Shown in pieces: positions 48,470 through 62,152 of a stretch of 64,000 nucleotides of DNA. This stretch comes from Epiperipatus broadwayi. Its lineage: Eukaryota; Onychophora; Udeonychophora; Euonychophora; Peripatidae. The notes beneath the pieces are model-generated. The model made no database searches. It saw only the letters and a list, made by a program, of their open reading frames with translations, and was not told where the DNA came from. Where the stretch lies: positions 1,134,224 through 1,198,223 of the forward strand of contig JAQFVV010006336.1 in the NCBI GenBank assembly GCA_028023455.1. Reading direction: 5' to 3'. The first letter of the stretch is position 1. Every line of letters starts with the position of its first letter. Made by a program: the position numbers and the translations under genes.

Positions 48470-51400
48470 TATTAGCATATTAAATTAAATCATACAAAAT
48501 TTATATTATTAAAAATAAAAGTTTGCCGCATTTAAAATATTAAAAATAGAAATTGTGAAACCCATAAAAGAAATGCATTAAAAAATATAAAATTATAGTA
48601 GATTCGTGCATTAGATTTTTATAACAGAAAGAGAAAGTCATTATGTTATAGAATGGTTACAATTAGTATTACAATGTCATGTTTAAATAGAAGGAGAATG
48701 ACATTATAATTGATTTAGGTTTTAAATTGAAAGTTTTTAAAGAGTTCATATTAGCAGCATGATTAGAATTTACCTTCCATTTCCTGATGTCTTGATGTAC
48801 ATACATTGGAAAATGTAAAATTATAAATGAGGAAAACACAGTTAAACAAGGCAGAGTTTTGAAAAATAATGGCTGGCATCTTGAGATAGTTATTACAGCA
48901 TTTAAATTAGGCAGTCCATAAGTGGAGATGGTAGATTGGCATAGCAGTATGGAAATGATTTTGGAGAAGAAAGGGGAAGCAAATTTAGTCCTTCTACTCC
49001 GGATTTATATTTCAAAAATTAAATTGATGTGGGTCTGTTCTGCAACACTGTTTAAGATGGCGAACTAAGAGACAGCCTAAAATTTCAGCTCTATTTATAT
49101 GTTAGCAAAACCTTCTCAAATGTTCTCTCTTTCTGATTGTTAAGGCCCAGATGTCCATTACCTGGTTTGAATGCACCTATTGTTTATCTTCAATGATAAT
49201 GCAACAAGTTCTGGAGAGTATTTTAATCTATTTTGAGAATGAAAATAGATTTAAAAGATATAATTTTCATTAACATTCTGTTTGCTAAGGGATTTTAATT
49301 TATTAATTACCCTTTTTAAAAGTTTCAGACTTATTTTAATTACTCTCTAGAACGTTCTTTGGTATTGCATCATAAAATAAAACATGCGAACTGTAAAATA
49401 AATATACATAATATTTAATAACGAAAAATATAGTTTTATCAATAATGTATTTTTGCAAATCTTGAACACCCATATATGATTACTTAAAGGGAATGGAAAT
49501 TTAAATATTTCCTACTTAAAATTATTAAATATTCGTTTATAATAAAAATGTTTAACTTATGAAAGTACAAAAATAAAGGAGGGTTTTAAAACTTGTATGT
49601 GTGTCCTTTCACTCTCTAGTGATTTCATATATAGCTGGGTCTAAACCTCTGATTCAAGGTTTTGAATCACCAGACAGTGAAGTAAAAATATGTGTAATAT
49701 ATTTTCCGCTTCAATAAATATATATGAATTATTTTTTTACATAAACTACAATATACAAACCTTTAACATTTTATGAACTTTGTGGTGATTTTTTTTTGCT
49801 CACCATAGCATTTTTATTCAAGATGTTAGTCAATTATTTTCATAATCTTTTGAAAAAGTGAATAAAATTTGGAATCTAGCAGTGACAGAAGAGAACGCAG
49901 TGAAGGATTTTGAAATTACAGAATAGTAGTACCTTCTTGAAAAGTGTGTGCTAATGGGCACAATATGAAACTTGATATCAAGAATGGAGATAATGTGTTT
50001 GAAGTGAGTATTCTATCATCATGTTTTTTTATTTATTTATTATAGTTATATAAAATTTTACTTAATTACAATCGTTTGGAGTTTTGTGAAATTTTTGGTG
50101 TTTTTATAATCATCTTAAAAAAAATCAATGAAATATTTAATAAGATAATCATCTTAAAAATAAACACAATCACCCCTGAAAAAGGTTAATTAACCAAAAA
50201 AAAAAAAACACCAGGTGCGGAGAGTAAAGAGATTATATATAAATAATAAAACCAAGGAATTGAAAGCGGTTAAAAATTATACAACTACTGCTATTTCCAA
50301 TAATTAAAAATATATAGACTTTTTGGAACAAAACAAGTGATAACATTCAAATAAACACTACAATATAGAACTGTGTTACAGATTTAATTTTCCATTTTTT
50401 AATTCTTTTAGAATCCTTAAAAATTTTGCCATCAGTATATTATAATAATCATCACTACAGATATAATTACTCATGAAAAAGTAAATAATTGGGCATCACA
50501 TTCAAAATTTTAGAATTCTCCAACAAAATTAAAATTTCTTAATTATTTATAAAAATTCCTAGAAGAAATTTGTTATTTAAAAAATAAAATAATATGCCTA
50601 CAATTTTCCCAATTGATTGGAATAGACATTTCACTTTATCAGAACAAGTAAAAACTATCATACTCCTGATTTTTAATCAATAATAAAAAAATATAATAAC
50701 ATTTCTAACTTCAAATATCATTATCAAAATAGAGCAACAATATAATGTTAACAACTTCTAAAAACATTAATTCTTTGATATTTCTGCTTTACTTGATGCA
50801 TAAATATCTCCAGTAATGGGATAGTTTCAAAGGAATTTTGTCTCTGCTCTGACACAACATTAATGTCATGTTTGACTCCACAAATTTTTAAAAACTTTAC
50901 TGCCTTAAAAAGCACAAAGTCCATTAATATGAAAAATTTCCAGTTTTACATTTAAATGAACTAAACTCAAACAATTATGTAACATAGAATAAAATGTCTG
51001 CATCTTCAATATTTTTATTGGAAAGTACACAAAATTAACCCAAAATCAAAATAAAATAAACAGTAATCCAAAAGTTGACATCAATGTAAGTAAAAATCCA
51101 TTACTATAATAAGCAATCAGCAAATTATATTTAGCAAATTCATTATAGTGACCTCTAGTATTTACAACACCAATATTCACAATAATAATCAGTGCTTCAA
51201 CTTTCAAAAAAGTATTTAAAAAAATTCAATTATAAAATAAAATTGATAAAAAAGGTTTACAAAAATAGTTTTAAACAACAAAAAAGTTGTCTTCCTAAGG
51301 AGTCATATGAGGTTATAATATTTTATTTGAAGCAATAACTATTATATCTAATCAATTTATAAAACAACACTGTATTTTAAATGAATTAGTTTGATATTTC

Positions 51401-51947
51401 TTTGGAATAGGCTAATTTAGAACATCACAGATATCCTCTTTCAAGAGTAATTAGTGTTTGAATAGAGTTAACACATATAAGAGAGTATGCACAAAAGACT
51501 GGGCATTATAATATCACGATTCATATAATTCAACTTTTTAAAAATAATTCTAGTTCAAATATAGTACCTATTTCCTGTTAACTTTTACAGATAATACTAT
51601 ATTAAATTGTTACAGCTCAAGATTATATACACAAATACAAAAAAAAAAAAAAAAACTCCAACTAGTAGTTATCTCCGTCAAAATCTTATCCAATAAATCA
51701 AATTTCAGATCATGCTTTTCACATAAATAACAATTTATTATAAAAATGTGGATTATCTTTCTAATTTTGGTTACCCCTATTACTATAACTCCAATATTCT
51801 TGCTGCATGAATAGAATGTTTATACTTATTAGCTGACCATTTCATGATTTTAGTCCATTACTTTTGAATTAACACATATGAACATGATCTTTATCCATCT
51901 ATTATTTTATTTATGCATTATTATTCTGAATCTATACAATCAAATTT
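48470..51947. other. AT-rich DNA, no gene seen
   Basis: No coding or repeat structure was recognised beyond homopolymer runs (A at about 50198-50209 and 51640-51655) and a small palindrome gattcaaggttttgaatc at about 49651-49668. Confidence 0.55.
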
Positions 51948-52232
51948 CCACCAAAACATCACACAATTATCTTGTATGCTTACACTAGCTGTTAATAGCA
52001 GTAGAAAATTCTCCATACACTAATGACACTAAGTGCAAGTCTTAGTAATCAATGCATGTAAAAAGAACTGTATTAAATCCTAAGTTACAAACTAGAAACT
52101 AGTCTGAAAATATTGGATGAGTAGGCACTAGATAGTGATTTTATACACAAACCTTCTTGCATCCATTGGTTATTAAGACTAGCACTTGATGGCACTGCTG
52201 TATACAGAATTTGCTGCTGTTTTATAATCAAT
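51948..52232. repeat. Family A foldback, partial
   Basis: The left arm (ccaccaaaacatcacacaat, tgcttacactagctgttaat, agtgcaagtcttagtaatca; to about 52045) is family A in forward orientation. From about 52075 the same family runs in reverse (aaactagaaactagtctg, atattggatgagtaggcac, cattggttattaagactagc, gcactgctgtatacag). The middle of the family is missing in the forward arm. No coding content. Confidence 0.75.
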
Positions 52233-54754
52233 TTTCTTTGATTTATCAACTCATTAATAAATATTCTTAAATCTGCTAATCTCCATTCTATATGTTTCTT
52301 ATTAATAAGTGACCCATGATTATGTTTTTTTTTATTAATCCATTTCTTTCTACACCAAAACTAACTCTATGATTGATACCTAAACTCTATATTCATATTA
52401 TCCTTTTCTTAAGATTCATGTCACCTCCTGATCATAATGCATATTAATTTGCCATTAAGCTTAAATTTTCCAACACTATCAACTTTTATATCAAGAAATA
52501 GGCAGACATATTTTTTAATTGCGCTTCCCTGAAGTAATGTCCTTTGAAATTTAGACTCATTTTAAAAATTTTGAGATTTTATCACATGACCTATCAAGGC
52601 ATAGTTCCATTTATCAATAATATTTTCTCAATGATTAATCAATAACTAAATAAAACAAAATTACAACAGGATATTAAAAGAAATAGATGAACTTGTGATA
52701 CAATGAAAAATAAATTCATTAGCTCATTTTCAGTACAAACAATCATTGCTCTAAATGTACATGCTTAAACAGCAAATTTAATGAGAACAACAATTAAATA
52801 ATCAATATATTTTGCCAATAATTGCTTTTGTTCTTGACATAACAATATGAATCTGATAATGTGCCTGTTTAAATCCAAGTTACAAGCTCATTCTTGCTCT
52901 CATTTTTTCTTTGGTTTTATTAATCACTAAACAAGACATTTCTCTAAAATTTAATTTTTATCAAGAATTATCCATCCAGAAATCTATATCATCCACATGT
53001 TTATTCTCCTGTATTATAAGTTACTTCATCATTTCTATAACAGTCAATATAATCACTTTTATCTCAAATTGAAACAGTAGATCAATTATACCATTATTCA
53101 TAGTTTTTTTTCATTGAGACATAAACTTCTCATTGCTTAAAAAATAATGATCAATTTGACTTAACCCCTCTATAAATATAAACTAATTTATTATATCTTT
53201 AATTATTCTATCACAAATACACATTTTAAGGGCTATTAATAGCCTTTTAAAAATAAAAGATCAATCTTGGTAGGCAATGCAGAAAAACTGCACTTAATTA
53301 CCATTCAATTAGATATCTTCTTTATTCTTTGATTTAGATTTTATCCCAACATTTAAGCAATTCTTGCAACAATATAAAATTTCCAACATATTTATTTAAT
53401 CAATCACAAACCTTATATTGCACAGAAATGTTCACATTGTTAGGAATGGTAAGGTATCTTCTAATATTATGTGAGACATTCTATTCTCAAAATGCTCCCT
53501 TGACATTTTTTTCTTTTTATTTCTTATATAAAGAGATTGTATATGATCTAGTAGAAGAACAAATTTTATCTTATCCTTTAAAAACAACAATAAACATTTC
53601 CCTCCACTTTAAACAATCAGTTTTTCTTTTCACCTATTACCTAGTCCACTTACTCAAATCAACTATATTATCTAATAATAAAACAAAAATGTCATTCTCT
53701 AAAACATTTTTCCATTTATGTAAAAGTGCTATTAACCATATTAACATATTATAATTAATCTGATAATCAAATACATTAAATTGTTCATTAAAAATGTAAC
53801 TGAAATTAATTGATTTGGGACAGAACAAAAGTTTTCACCTCAATCAGGATAATAAAGAACTCATGCTAAATTTAATAGCTTGTTGCTGCATTCTTTTTCT
53901 ATATTTTGTAATCAAATATAATTTTATGTGCCATTTTCATTCCAAAACTTCTTTTGAAAAATTTGTTTTTGGTTCAACAATAACATCTATAGATGCACCA
54001 TTTCTTTCATGAAACAAATTCTTAAAAGCATAATAAACTATATTCTAAATATACTAAAATAATTTCGTCTTTATTTTTAAACAAAATTAAATATTAGAAG
54101 TCTTATATAATGACTTACTGACTATCTTCAATAGACACTCTTAATTCAGTGTGACATTTTAATAATGACTTAATTATTAAAAAGTTCAAATACATGTTTT
54201 TAGATCCCAATAATAAAACATTCTAATTAAAATTAATTTTACCCCAACTAATTTCTTTATAGAAACGGAAATGACCTCATATCATTTTGAAGCCACATAT
54301 CAAACACATTTTGTTCTATTAGAGAAAATTTTACAAATTCAGGAACATCTTGGGTACTATTATCTATTCTTACATTCCATCATTAAATGCCATAGCTAAC
54401 AATGCACAACTAAAGATCTTTCAGGTAGGTTTATTCTGGGTTTAATTCCATATCTTGTTAAATGCCAAATCTGTTTTTTTTTTATAAAATTAAATTTAAG
54501 ATGTCAAATTTTAGCTCTCCTTATATTTATGGAATCACCTGAAGTTTTAAGTTATTGTAAAATTGTAAAACACACAAGTCTAAAACATTTGTTTTGTGTA
54601 TTTTTTGTCTTTAATTTTTAGTATGTGTTTTATATTGCAATTTCATTGAATAGATTTTAAAAATATCTTGTAAAAGCCACAAAAATATATTTATATAATA
54701 TTTCTTTTTTAGGTGTAAATGTAATTTTTTGTTGTTGTTGAAATATAAAAATTT
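52233..54754 (-). other. AT-rich DNA with a very uncertain retroelement trace
   Basis: Mostly featureless. On the minus strand at 53828-53637 a 63-codon frame includes NYNMLIWLIALLHKWKNVLE followed shortly by LLLDNIVDLSKW. This order (helix, W+..L, then ++DLSKAFD) is seen in reverse transcriptases of jockey/CR1-like elements, and the frame upstream stays weakly open to about 54010. I found no G-P-Q-G or A-D-D region at lower coordinates, so the call is speculative. Overlapping plus-strand frames (53428-53754, 53815-54012) have no signature. Confidence 0.2.
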
Positions 54755-56168
54755 TTAACCACCAAAACATTACTATGATCACTATTTTCTATGCTTATAC
54801 AAGCTGTTATTAGCAATAGCAAACTGCCACCCAGTGCAAGTCTTAGTAATCAAAGGATGCAGGAAGGGTTAAGCATTAAATCCCCATCTAGTACTTATTC
54901 ATTCAATATCTCCAGACTAGTGTCTAGTTTGTGGCTTTTATCATTGAGAAGCTTTTGATCAGAGAGCACTGTACTTAGATCTAAGGATATAATGATCCAA
55001 CAGCCACTTTTTACCTATTTAATTAAGTATAAAGCTAGGAGCTTAATATGAAAACACTCCTAGCTTATTTACTTGTACAGATCTGAACCATGTTTAGCAT
55101 CTACACATTTTGGTGCTCTTCATTATCAAAAACCACAATCACCATCATTTCATAGACAGGAATGATATAAAACCTCCAAAATATCACATGATCACCATTT
55201 CTTATACTTACCCAAGCTGCTATTATTTGATAAAATGAAAATATACCCAGAAAAGGTAGTTTTTTAAAAATAATATTTAGCTTTATTACTGCTTAGCATG
55301 CTTTCAAAATATTTTTACTATATACACCATAAGTATGATATAGTAAAAATATATAGAAAGAATGCTAGGCAGTAATAATGTTAAATATTATTAAAAAAAA
55401 CTACCTTTTCTGTTTATATTTTCATTTTACCAGATATTACATTGGCTCAGGTAAGAAAAAAAATAGTAACAATTGAATTACAAACTGTTATTAGCAATGA
55501 CAAATTACTTATACAGTAGTACCACTTAATACAAAATAGTCATTTGATCTAGATGCATTGCTCTTAGATCCAAAGGTTCTCACTGATAAAAGACACCAGC
55601 TTGAAAATAGTCTGGCAATATTGGATGAGTAGGCACTAGATGGGGATTTCATGCACAAACCTTCCTGCATCCATTGATTATTAAGGCTTGCACTGATTGA
55701 TGCTATTGTATAGATAATTTTTACTGATATGTTGTCATAGGAAATAAAGATCATGTGATGTTTGGTGGTTTTATACAATTTCCTGATGGTGACTATTGTT
55801 TTTGATAGACCAAGAACACCAAAATGTATAGATGTTGAACTGGGTTCAGATACATATGATTATATTGGCAAATGAGTTTGGAGTAAAAGCATTAAGGTAT
55901 TTTTATCTTGAGATCCTTAGCCTTATAGTTAACTCATCAGGTGAAAGGTCACTGCTGGAAGATTGCATTAGATCCTTAGATCTAGGTAAAGTGCTCTCAG
56001 ACCCAAAGCTCCACACTGATAAAAGCCACAAGCTAGAAACTAGTCTGGCGATATTAGACATAACACTAGATAGGGATTTTATGCACAAACCTTCCTTCAT
56101 TTATTTATTGATTACTCAGTTTTGGACTAGGTGGCACTACTGTATGATGAGTTTTCTACTATTGATAA
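54755..56168. repeat. Family A giant foldback with a 200-bp central palindrome
   Basis: Family A in forward orientation runs from accaccaaaacat (54758) to about 55230, including ccccatctagta, caatatctccagactagt and atcacatgatcaccatttct. A near-perfect palindrome follows (55231-55429; arms taaaatgaaaatata / tatattttcatttta, loop about 55324-55339). After a junction (55430-55545) come two reverse-orientation units (about 55545-55800 and 55800-56165) with atattggatgagtaggcact, gatggggattt, gatcatgtgatgtttggtgg and a second gggattttatgcac. Open frames at 55778-55509 and 55832-56206 derive from the repeat. Confidence 0.8.
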
Positions 56169-56254
56169 TAATATTTATCTATTTAATAATCTCTTTTTAT
56201 TTGTAAATAGATATTGAATATTAATTAAGTAACATAAATAATTATAATTCAAAA

Positions 56255-56462
56255 TAAATATATGCAAAGTGTATATCAAGAAAAGTTTAGTTCAATGCTT
56301 TAACAGTAAGCTAAGCATACTTTTGACTAGCTGGTAGATATATTCATAGCAATAGTTGTTCTAGAAGATGAGTATCAGATAGTTGAAAGCATGCTTAAGA
56401 TACTAAATTGCAAAATTATTGAACTAAGCTTTTTTTACTTATATATTTTGCATATATTTATT
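56255..56462. repeat. 208-bp foldback
   Basis: aaatatatgcaaagtgtata and caagaaaagtttagttcaat (56256-56298) pair with attgaactaagctttttt and tatattttgcatatattta (about 56418-56461). The inner part (aagctaagcatac / gcatgcttaag) pairs less well. It lies about 90 bases beyond the family A foldback and next to the RTE 3' end. Confidence 0.75.
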
Positions 56463-56504
56463 GTGAATTATATTTAAAAAAATTTAAGATAAATAATTAT
56501 ACAA

Positions 56505-58170
56505 TATTCACTATTATTATTATTTCTAAACATTATTCATCCACTGCAGAATGACAACTTCACCAAGATTAATTCAGTTTCTTTGATCCATATTCTTTTT
56601 TCTCTATAATATATCAATAATTTGTTTTATTTGATCCAACTATTTCATATGTGGTGTCATTATAATTCAAAATCTTTTGTAATTTACTTTGACTACCATT
56701 GTCTGTCTATTATCACCTCTTTTAGCATTATGTCTACCACCAGTTTTATTTTTCTCATAAATCTTTCAATGATGTCAATATTACCTGTTTGTTCTCTCAT
56801 TCAAGTTTTTCATTTTAAATTACTTCTTATTGCTCCTAATATACATATCTTCTACTTTTTGGGTGGTCTGAAGTCTGTATACTGCTCTGTGTTCAAATGT
56901 TCATGATCATATTAATGAATTACAAAAGACAATTGATGACATATGTATTAAAAACCTCTGTTTTCAAATGAATAGAGACATTTCTTTTTAGTATTAAATT
57001 ACTTCTATCAAAACATTCCATTTAAGTTTAATTCTAAAATTAATTTCATCCATATATTTCCATTTATATTAACAGTACCTGATAAAGATATGTATCATTG
57101 TTAACTTTTAAATTGTAATTATCAATCTATATTTTTTCCCTGAGACAATCCATTAAACATTAATCTTTATAGTGTTTATCCTTAGACTTTTGTTGCTACT
57201 TTTATCTGATAACTGTTGAAATATTTTCTAAAGCTTGGATGTATTACTTGCAAAACAACTACATTATCTGCAAAATCTAAATGCCTTAAATAATCTCTAT
57301 TACTTTTAGCTCCATAATATTTTATTTTAGTTCACAAAATACTTTTTGTAAAACTGCTATAAAAAGTTTTGATATGAAATTACTCCATCATATACTCTTT
57401 TCAATGTTAATCTTTTTAATATCATTATGTAATCTAATCACTGTTGTTTCTTTTTATATATATTCTATGTCTGTATCTTGATGATCCAAAGTTTAATTTT
57501 TATAAAAGCAAATATCTTTTCATAATCTATGAATCCAAAGCATAATGACAATTCATATTTGTTAGTAATTTGTATAATTTCTTTGAGTTCTTGGATATTG
57601 TAATTTGTGATAAAACCATTTTTAAATTCATTTCATTCTTATGGTTGGCTTAAATATAAAATATGCTATAGATGACCTAATTATTTTGATATCGGTCTTT
57701 AATTTCTGATATTTTCTTTATTATTTTTTATTAAATATCAGTATTATTACTGCATATTCAAATCATCTGATATATTTTAAGTAATTATACCTTTCATGTA
57801 TAATTTTTCCAACATTCTTTTTTTTTATTCACTTAATTCCATTTAAATATTTGTAATAATTCCATTACCTTCTGAAGCTTTTCTCTTATTTATAGAATTA
57901 AGTCTCACCTTTTAATTGAAAGTGTTTGTCAATTCAGGAGAAGTAGATGCATTGGGTACTTTTTTTTTTTTATCTTTTAATGCTATAATTTTGTAGAATT
58001 CTTCCACACATTCTATGATGTTATTCCTCATTTCAATAATAGTTTAACATCTTTACTTCTTATAGCTGCAACAACATTTTTTAACATCAATATGTTTTAT
58101 ACATTTAAAACTTTTATTCGCTTTTATAGCTTATCTTGTCAATTCACATCATTTTACAGAATTCCAAATA
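56505..58170 (-). pseudogene. RTE-clade non-LTR retrotransposon relic, second minus-strand copy
   Basis: On the minus strand the blocks appear in the expected order. MRNNIIECVEEFYKIIALKD and KKKKVPNASTSPELTNTF (about 58040-57925) correspond to the linker before the reverse transcriptase. RKASEGNGIITNI (about 57890-57850) matches the GKA.G.DGI block. RDYLRHLDFADNVVV (about 57300-57255) is the catalytic region with ADD changed to ADN. The 3' end lies near 56515-56560, where attcatccactgcagaatgac matches the ccactgca-type terminus of the copy at 33520. It is more decayed than that copy. A plus-strand frame at 56622-56906 is a shadow. The 5' limit is uncertain; a weak FKNDSNFTEINANMTDIL (about 58345-58290) may extend it. 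Confidence 0.75.
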
Positions 58171-60594
58171 TTTGATTCATCTTAATGAATCATTTGTAAA
58201 CATTTTAATATTTTTTTCTTCAGATATTATTTCAATTCAGTTAAAAATTTATTGGGAAATTGATAATTTGTACCAGCTATCTACAGTTTTTAATAAAATG
58301 TCAGTCATATTTGCATTAATTTCAGTAAAGTTTGAATCATTTTTAAAGTTTTTGAATATTTTAAAATGATTAACAATTTCGAATTTAAATTTATTATCGT
58401 TTCTGAAGATTATAAATATAAACTATTAGTAATGTTTTTTTAATTAGTTTTGAAATCTCACTACTCAATGTTTACTTTCTTGATATTATCAATGAAGTTT
58501 GTTTTTAAAATAAAATTTTGTTATAGACAGACACATGCACATATATTGAACAGAATGCTTTAAAATTAATCTAAAGAGACCCCAATCATCCAATGACTGA
58601 AGCCCTAAATCAGTGTAATTTACCAGTTATTAAATATTCTTATCAGTCATTGAAATTTTGTTTTAAATTTCAACACTCTTTCTGAAGCTCAACATTTATT
58701 TTATTATTGAACTAATTAAAGAACCCTATGTGTTTTTTAATTGTTAATAAAACATAGTACAATCATTATTAGAAAATCTAAGAATGGATCTCCTTTCATC
58801 TATCACATTCTTCTTAAAAGAATTCATGCTTTAGAAACATAATCAACTAATACAATTAAAACATTTTTGATGTTTAATGTTTGCTGGAACAGGTTTAGAA
58901 GTGAGAAGCTTCTAGAACACAATCATCACTTTTTCCATTCATATATTTGATACAAAATCTATTTTTTATATATTTTTAATTTAAAAGTATTAATTATGGA
59001 TCTGTTTAAAAATTGTCACTTGTAAAAGTTCAATATGATATTGAGATTCATAAATATTGCAAAATCCATATTCTTCCTTGCTTGAACAAGGACATGTCCA
59101 TGATTTATTGTACTGATTTTCTACATAAACATATACAATCCACAGTTTGTTTACACATAGAACAGTTTATATGGGGTCATGAAATCAATATATTTAATAA
59201 CCATTTTTTTGGGTTTATTAGTAAATTTCTTATCTCAATTCTACCATAATGCTACTATAGACACAGACAACTCTTTCACTTTGCATGCATTTTTCAAACA
59301 CCATCACTTTTCAACTGAATTAAAATTATCATGCACTCAAATTTCCATGCAGATTGTGTCAGCTCAATATTTTTATTATACGATTTTTATAAAAAAAAAG
59401 AAAAAGATTTCTATCCACTTTAAACACCATGTGAAAAGAAATCAATTGTTGCATTGCAGAGATATTTTCAAACTTTTTGTTTTTATCAGTGCATTCTTTA
59501 TTTCAATTTCATATTATTGTAAACCATCTACTAGTGACAAAAATTTACTTTTTTAAAAAAAATTATTTCTAAATATAACAGCATATGGATAATAATAAAA
59601 TGGGCACAGATACTATTGCACAATACAATTTTTAAGATCTTTAAACTGTCATTGATACATCTAAGAATTCTGAGAATGGTTAGACTTTATGCTGTGTTTT
59701 AATTCAAAGAATTATTTTTTCAATGACAATTATATTCATGTATCTATAAAATAAAAAAAAGGTTCTGCAAGATGATTATTACTAAGCTGCTCCATCAATC
59801 TTAGCATTGATCACTTTTTGACTATAATTATTATCTGAAGTTCAGAAATTAATGAATTTATAATATGGAAAGTTTTCAAAATTCATATATCTATATTTAA
59901 AAAAAACACTTAAAGAAGGAGTTTTATTGCTAATTTTTAAATTTATACTATTGTTATTACCCATATTACAACTATTTTACCATTTCAGTGGGATTGTTGG
60001 AGCATGGAGAGATAAAAATGATTTTATGATACCTTTTTCCTGTATTTATCAAATGTCAAGAGGATATCTAAATAGGAATGGCTAAGAATATCATTTACTA
60101 AATAAAACTTATATTCCAAATTCAGTTTTCAAAATGGTTCAGTAATATTTGTATTACCTTGTGCAAAAACATTGTTTCATACAATAGACAAGCAATGGGG
60201 AGAAATATGTGGATTATAATTTTTGCATATTGGAATTAGTGTACTTTTTTTTTTAAAAAACGACAAAAACATTTAATTAGTTATATTGCTGTTATCTCAA
60301 TTCTAAATGCTTTTCATACTTCAAGTATTAATATATAAAAAATTGTGTATATAGTTAAAGGATGGAAATGTAGATGCACTAATATTAAAAACCAATGCCA
60401 CAGTTAGGACAGATTAATGACTGTCATCATAAAAAGCTCATGATAAACAGACAAAATAGCATGTTGAGCATTTTAAAAAAGAAAAAAAATTACACAAAGA
60501 ATTCAAAAAACTTTGCATGTTTTAAAAACTACTTATTTTTTGATGACCAATATCAACATATAAGGCAGCAAATATTTTGTTTGCAGTGGAATTA
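58171..60594. other. AT-rich DNA, no gene certain
   Basis: Open frames at 58136-58369, 59013-59249, 59179-59556 and 60395-60595 (all +) have no family signature. The 59179 frame covers a slightly less AT-rich patch. Minus-strand endonuclease sequence of the neighbouring RTE could have been here but was not recognised. Confidence 0.5.
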
Positions 60595-61210
60595 ATAACT
60601 TAACTTTTACAAATTATAATTATATCTACAAACATACACATATTTATAATGAATAATATTTCTGTAGTGTAATTTTCACTTTTTACACCTTGTGGAGGAA
60701 TCATAAACATGTAACCAAAGACATGTAAAAGTTGTGTCATCCCCAAAATGCACATTTCATGCTGAATCATCAGTTGGCCTGAATCACAATCTATTACCCA
60801 TACCTTTATCATTGTTTATTATGTATAGATAGTAATTTGCTACACTTTAGCTGGCAAGTGTCAAACTCTATTGCTTTTACAACTTTGACCCAAAACACTT
60901 GATGGGAATATATTAATAATTTTAATTAATCATTCATTAGACTACAGATTATCAACTTAATGAATAATATTTCTGTAGTTTAATTTTTACTGCATCATTC
61001 TCACACAAGGTACTGAACAATGATGGTTCAGCATGAAATGTGCATCTTGGTAATAATACACTTTTCATGTTTTTGGTCACATGTTTATGATTACACCTCT
61101 CCAATGGGTGTTAAAAGTGAATAGCAACCAATTCCTAACTTGCATAAGTGTAGTGTAATGAAAAGTGGATAATCTCTAGTCTAATGAATGACTAATAAAA
61201 ATTATTAGCA
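60595..61210. repeat. Family C foldback with three copies of one unit
   Basis: The end blocks ttaatcattcattagactac, agattatc (60922-60953) and gataatc, tctagtctaatgaatgacta (61168-61195) are inverted. Inside, gcatgaaatgtgcatcttgg...catgtttatgattaca (about 61032-61096) is the reverse complement of aatcataaacatgt...aaaatgcacatttcatgctg (about 60700-60761). The word taatgaataatatttctgta occurs at 60648 and 60959, in the same orientation. So unit 1 lies outside on the left, and units 2 and 3 form the closed foldback. An open frame at 60812-60600 is an artefact. Confidence 0.75.
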
Positions 61211-62152
61211 ACAAGATATAATTTTGGTTAGACACTGTTTCTTAATTATTGTATTATCAGGAAAAATTTAAATATAGAGATAATTTCTCTATTCACTTTG
61301 ATGCTCAAATTACTATATATAAAAATTTTATGATTTAAAACTCTACTATTACAATGGTAGAATAAATGTGTGGGGTAGTGGAACAATATATTAAATTAAC
61401 CTTAAGACTAGATACATATCTCTGTATTAGGCAAATAATAGGTTTCTATAAAAAAATCACATATATTTTCCAAATCATTAACAATAAATAGTTTTCTCAA
61501 TTGATAAACAAAAATTACATAAAACATACCTTTACCGTCATTAGCTATTTGTCAAACGGCATGTTCTATCATATTGTTGTAAATAATACAGAATATAAAA
61601 TAAATTACATCAATATATTATTTAAATATTTATTAAAATTAAGCATGTCAAAATTAGATTATAATTTGTAATAGAAAATAGCCATCTATACATTTACATT
61701 AACATTTTAATTGTAATTATTCTTGATCACTAATAGTAGAAGATAAAACAAAATGTGTGTGATTGACATGTATGTTAATTAAATAACTGTTTTCTGCTTT
61801 CACCCTTCTCTATATTTTTTAATTGATGGATAGAGATATTTAATCGCAAACTAATCTGAAATTTGCCTTTATATAACTCTGTTCAAAGCTTTCACGTTTT
61901 ATTTACTTTTTTTTTTTATTAAAAAAAAAAGGAAAATGATCAAACTTCAATGATATGTATGAAGATTATGTATGTAAACATTTATTTTAATTATAACCAA
62001 ATTTAGCGAAATGTGTAAAGATTATTAACATTTCAGTTATAATGCGAATGAAAATTTAAATGAGAATTTTAAATTTTATTTTCCAATTTAAACTCCAGTA
62101 TATGAATGTTGAAAATCACAAACATAACATCAAAATATAAAATGAAGTCTTC
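61211..62152. other. AT-rich DNA, no gene seen
   Basis: No coding or repeat structure was recognised. Confidence 0.6.

Noticed and set aside
53428-54012. Three plus-strand frames that could suggest a membrane protein gene
   Set aside because: AT-rich hydrophobic frames without splice or family signals; the minus strand gives a slightly better, but still weak, retroelement reading.
55509-56206. Open frames of 89, 124 and 65 codons with related sequence (MHKPS, MKSPSS, IKSLSS)
   Set aside because: Their similarity comes from copies of family A repeat DNA, which has no conserved frame across the other copies.
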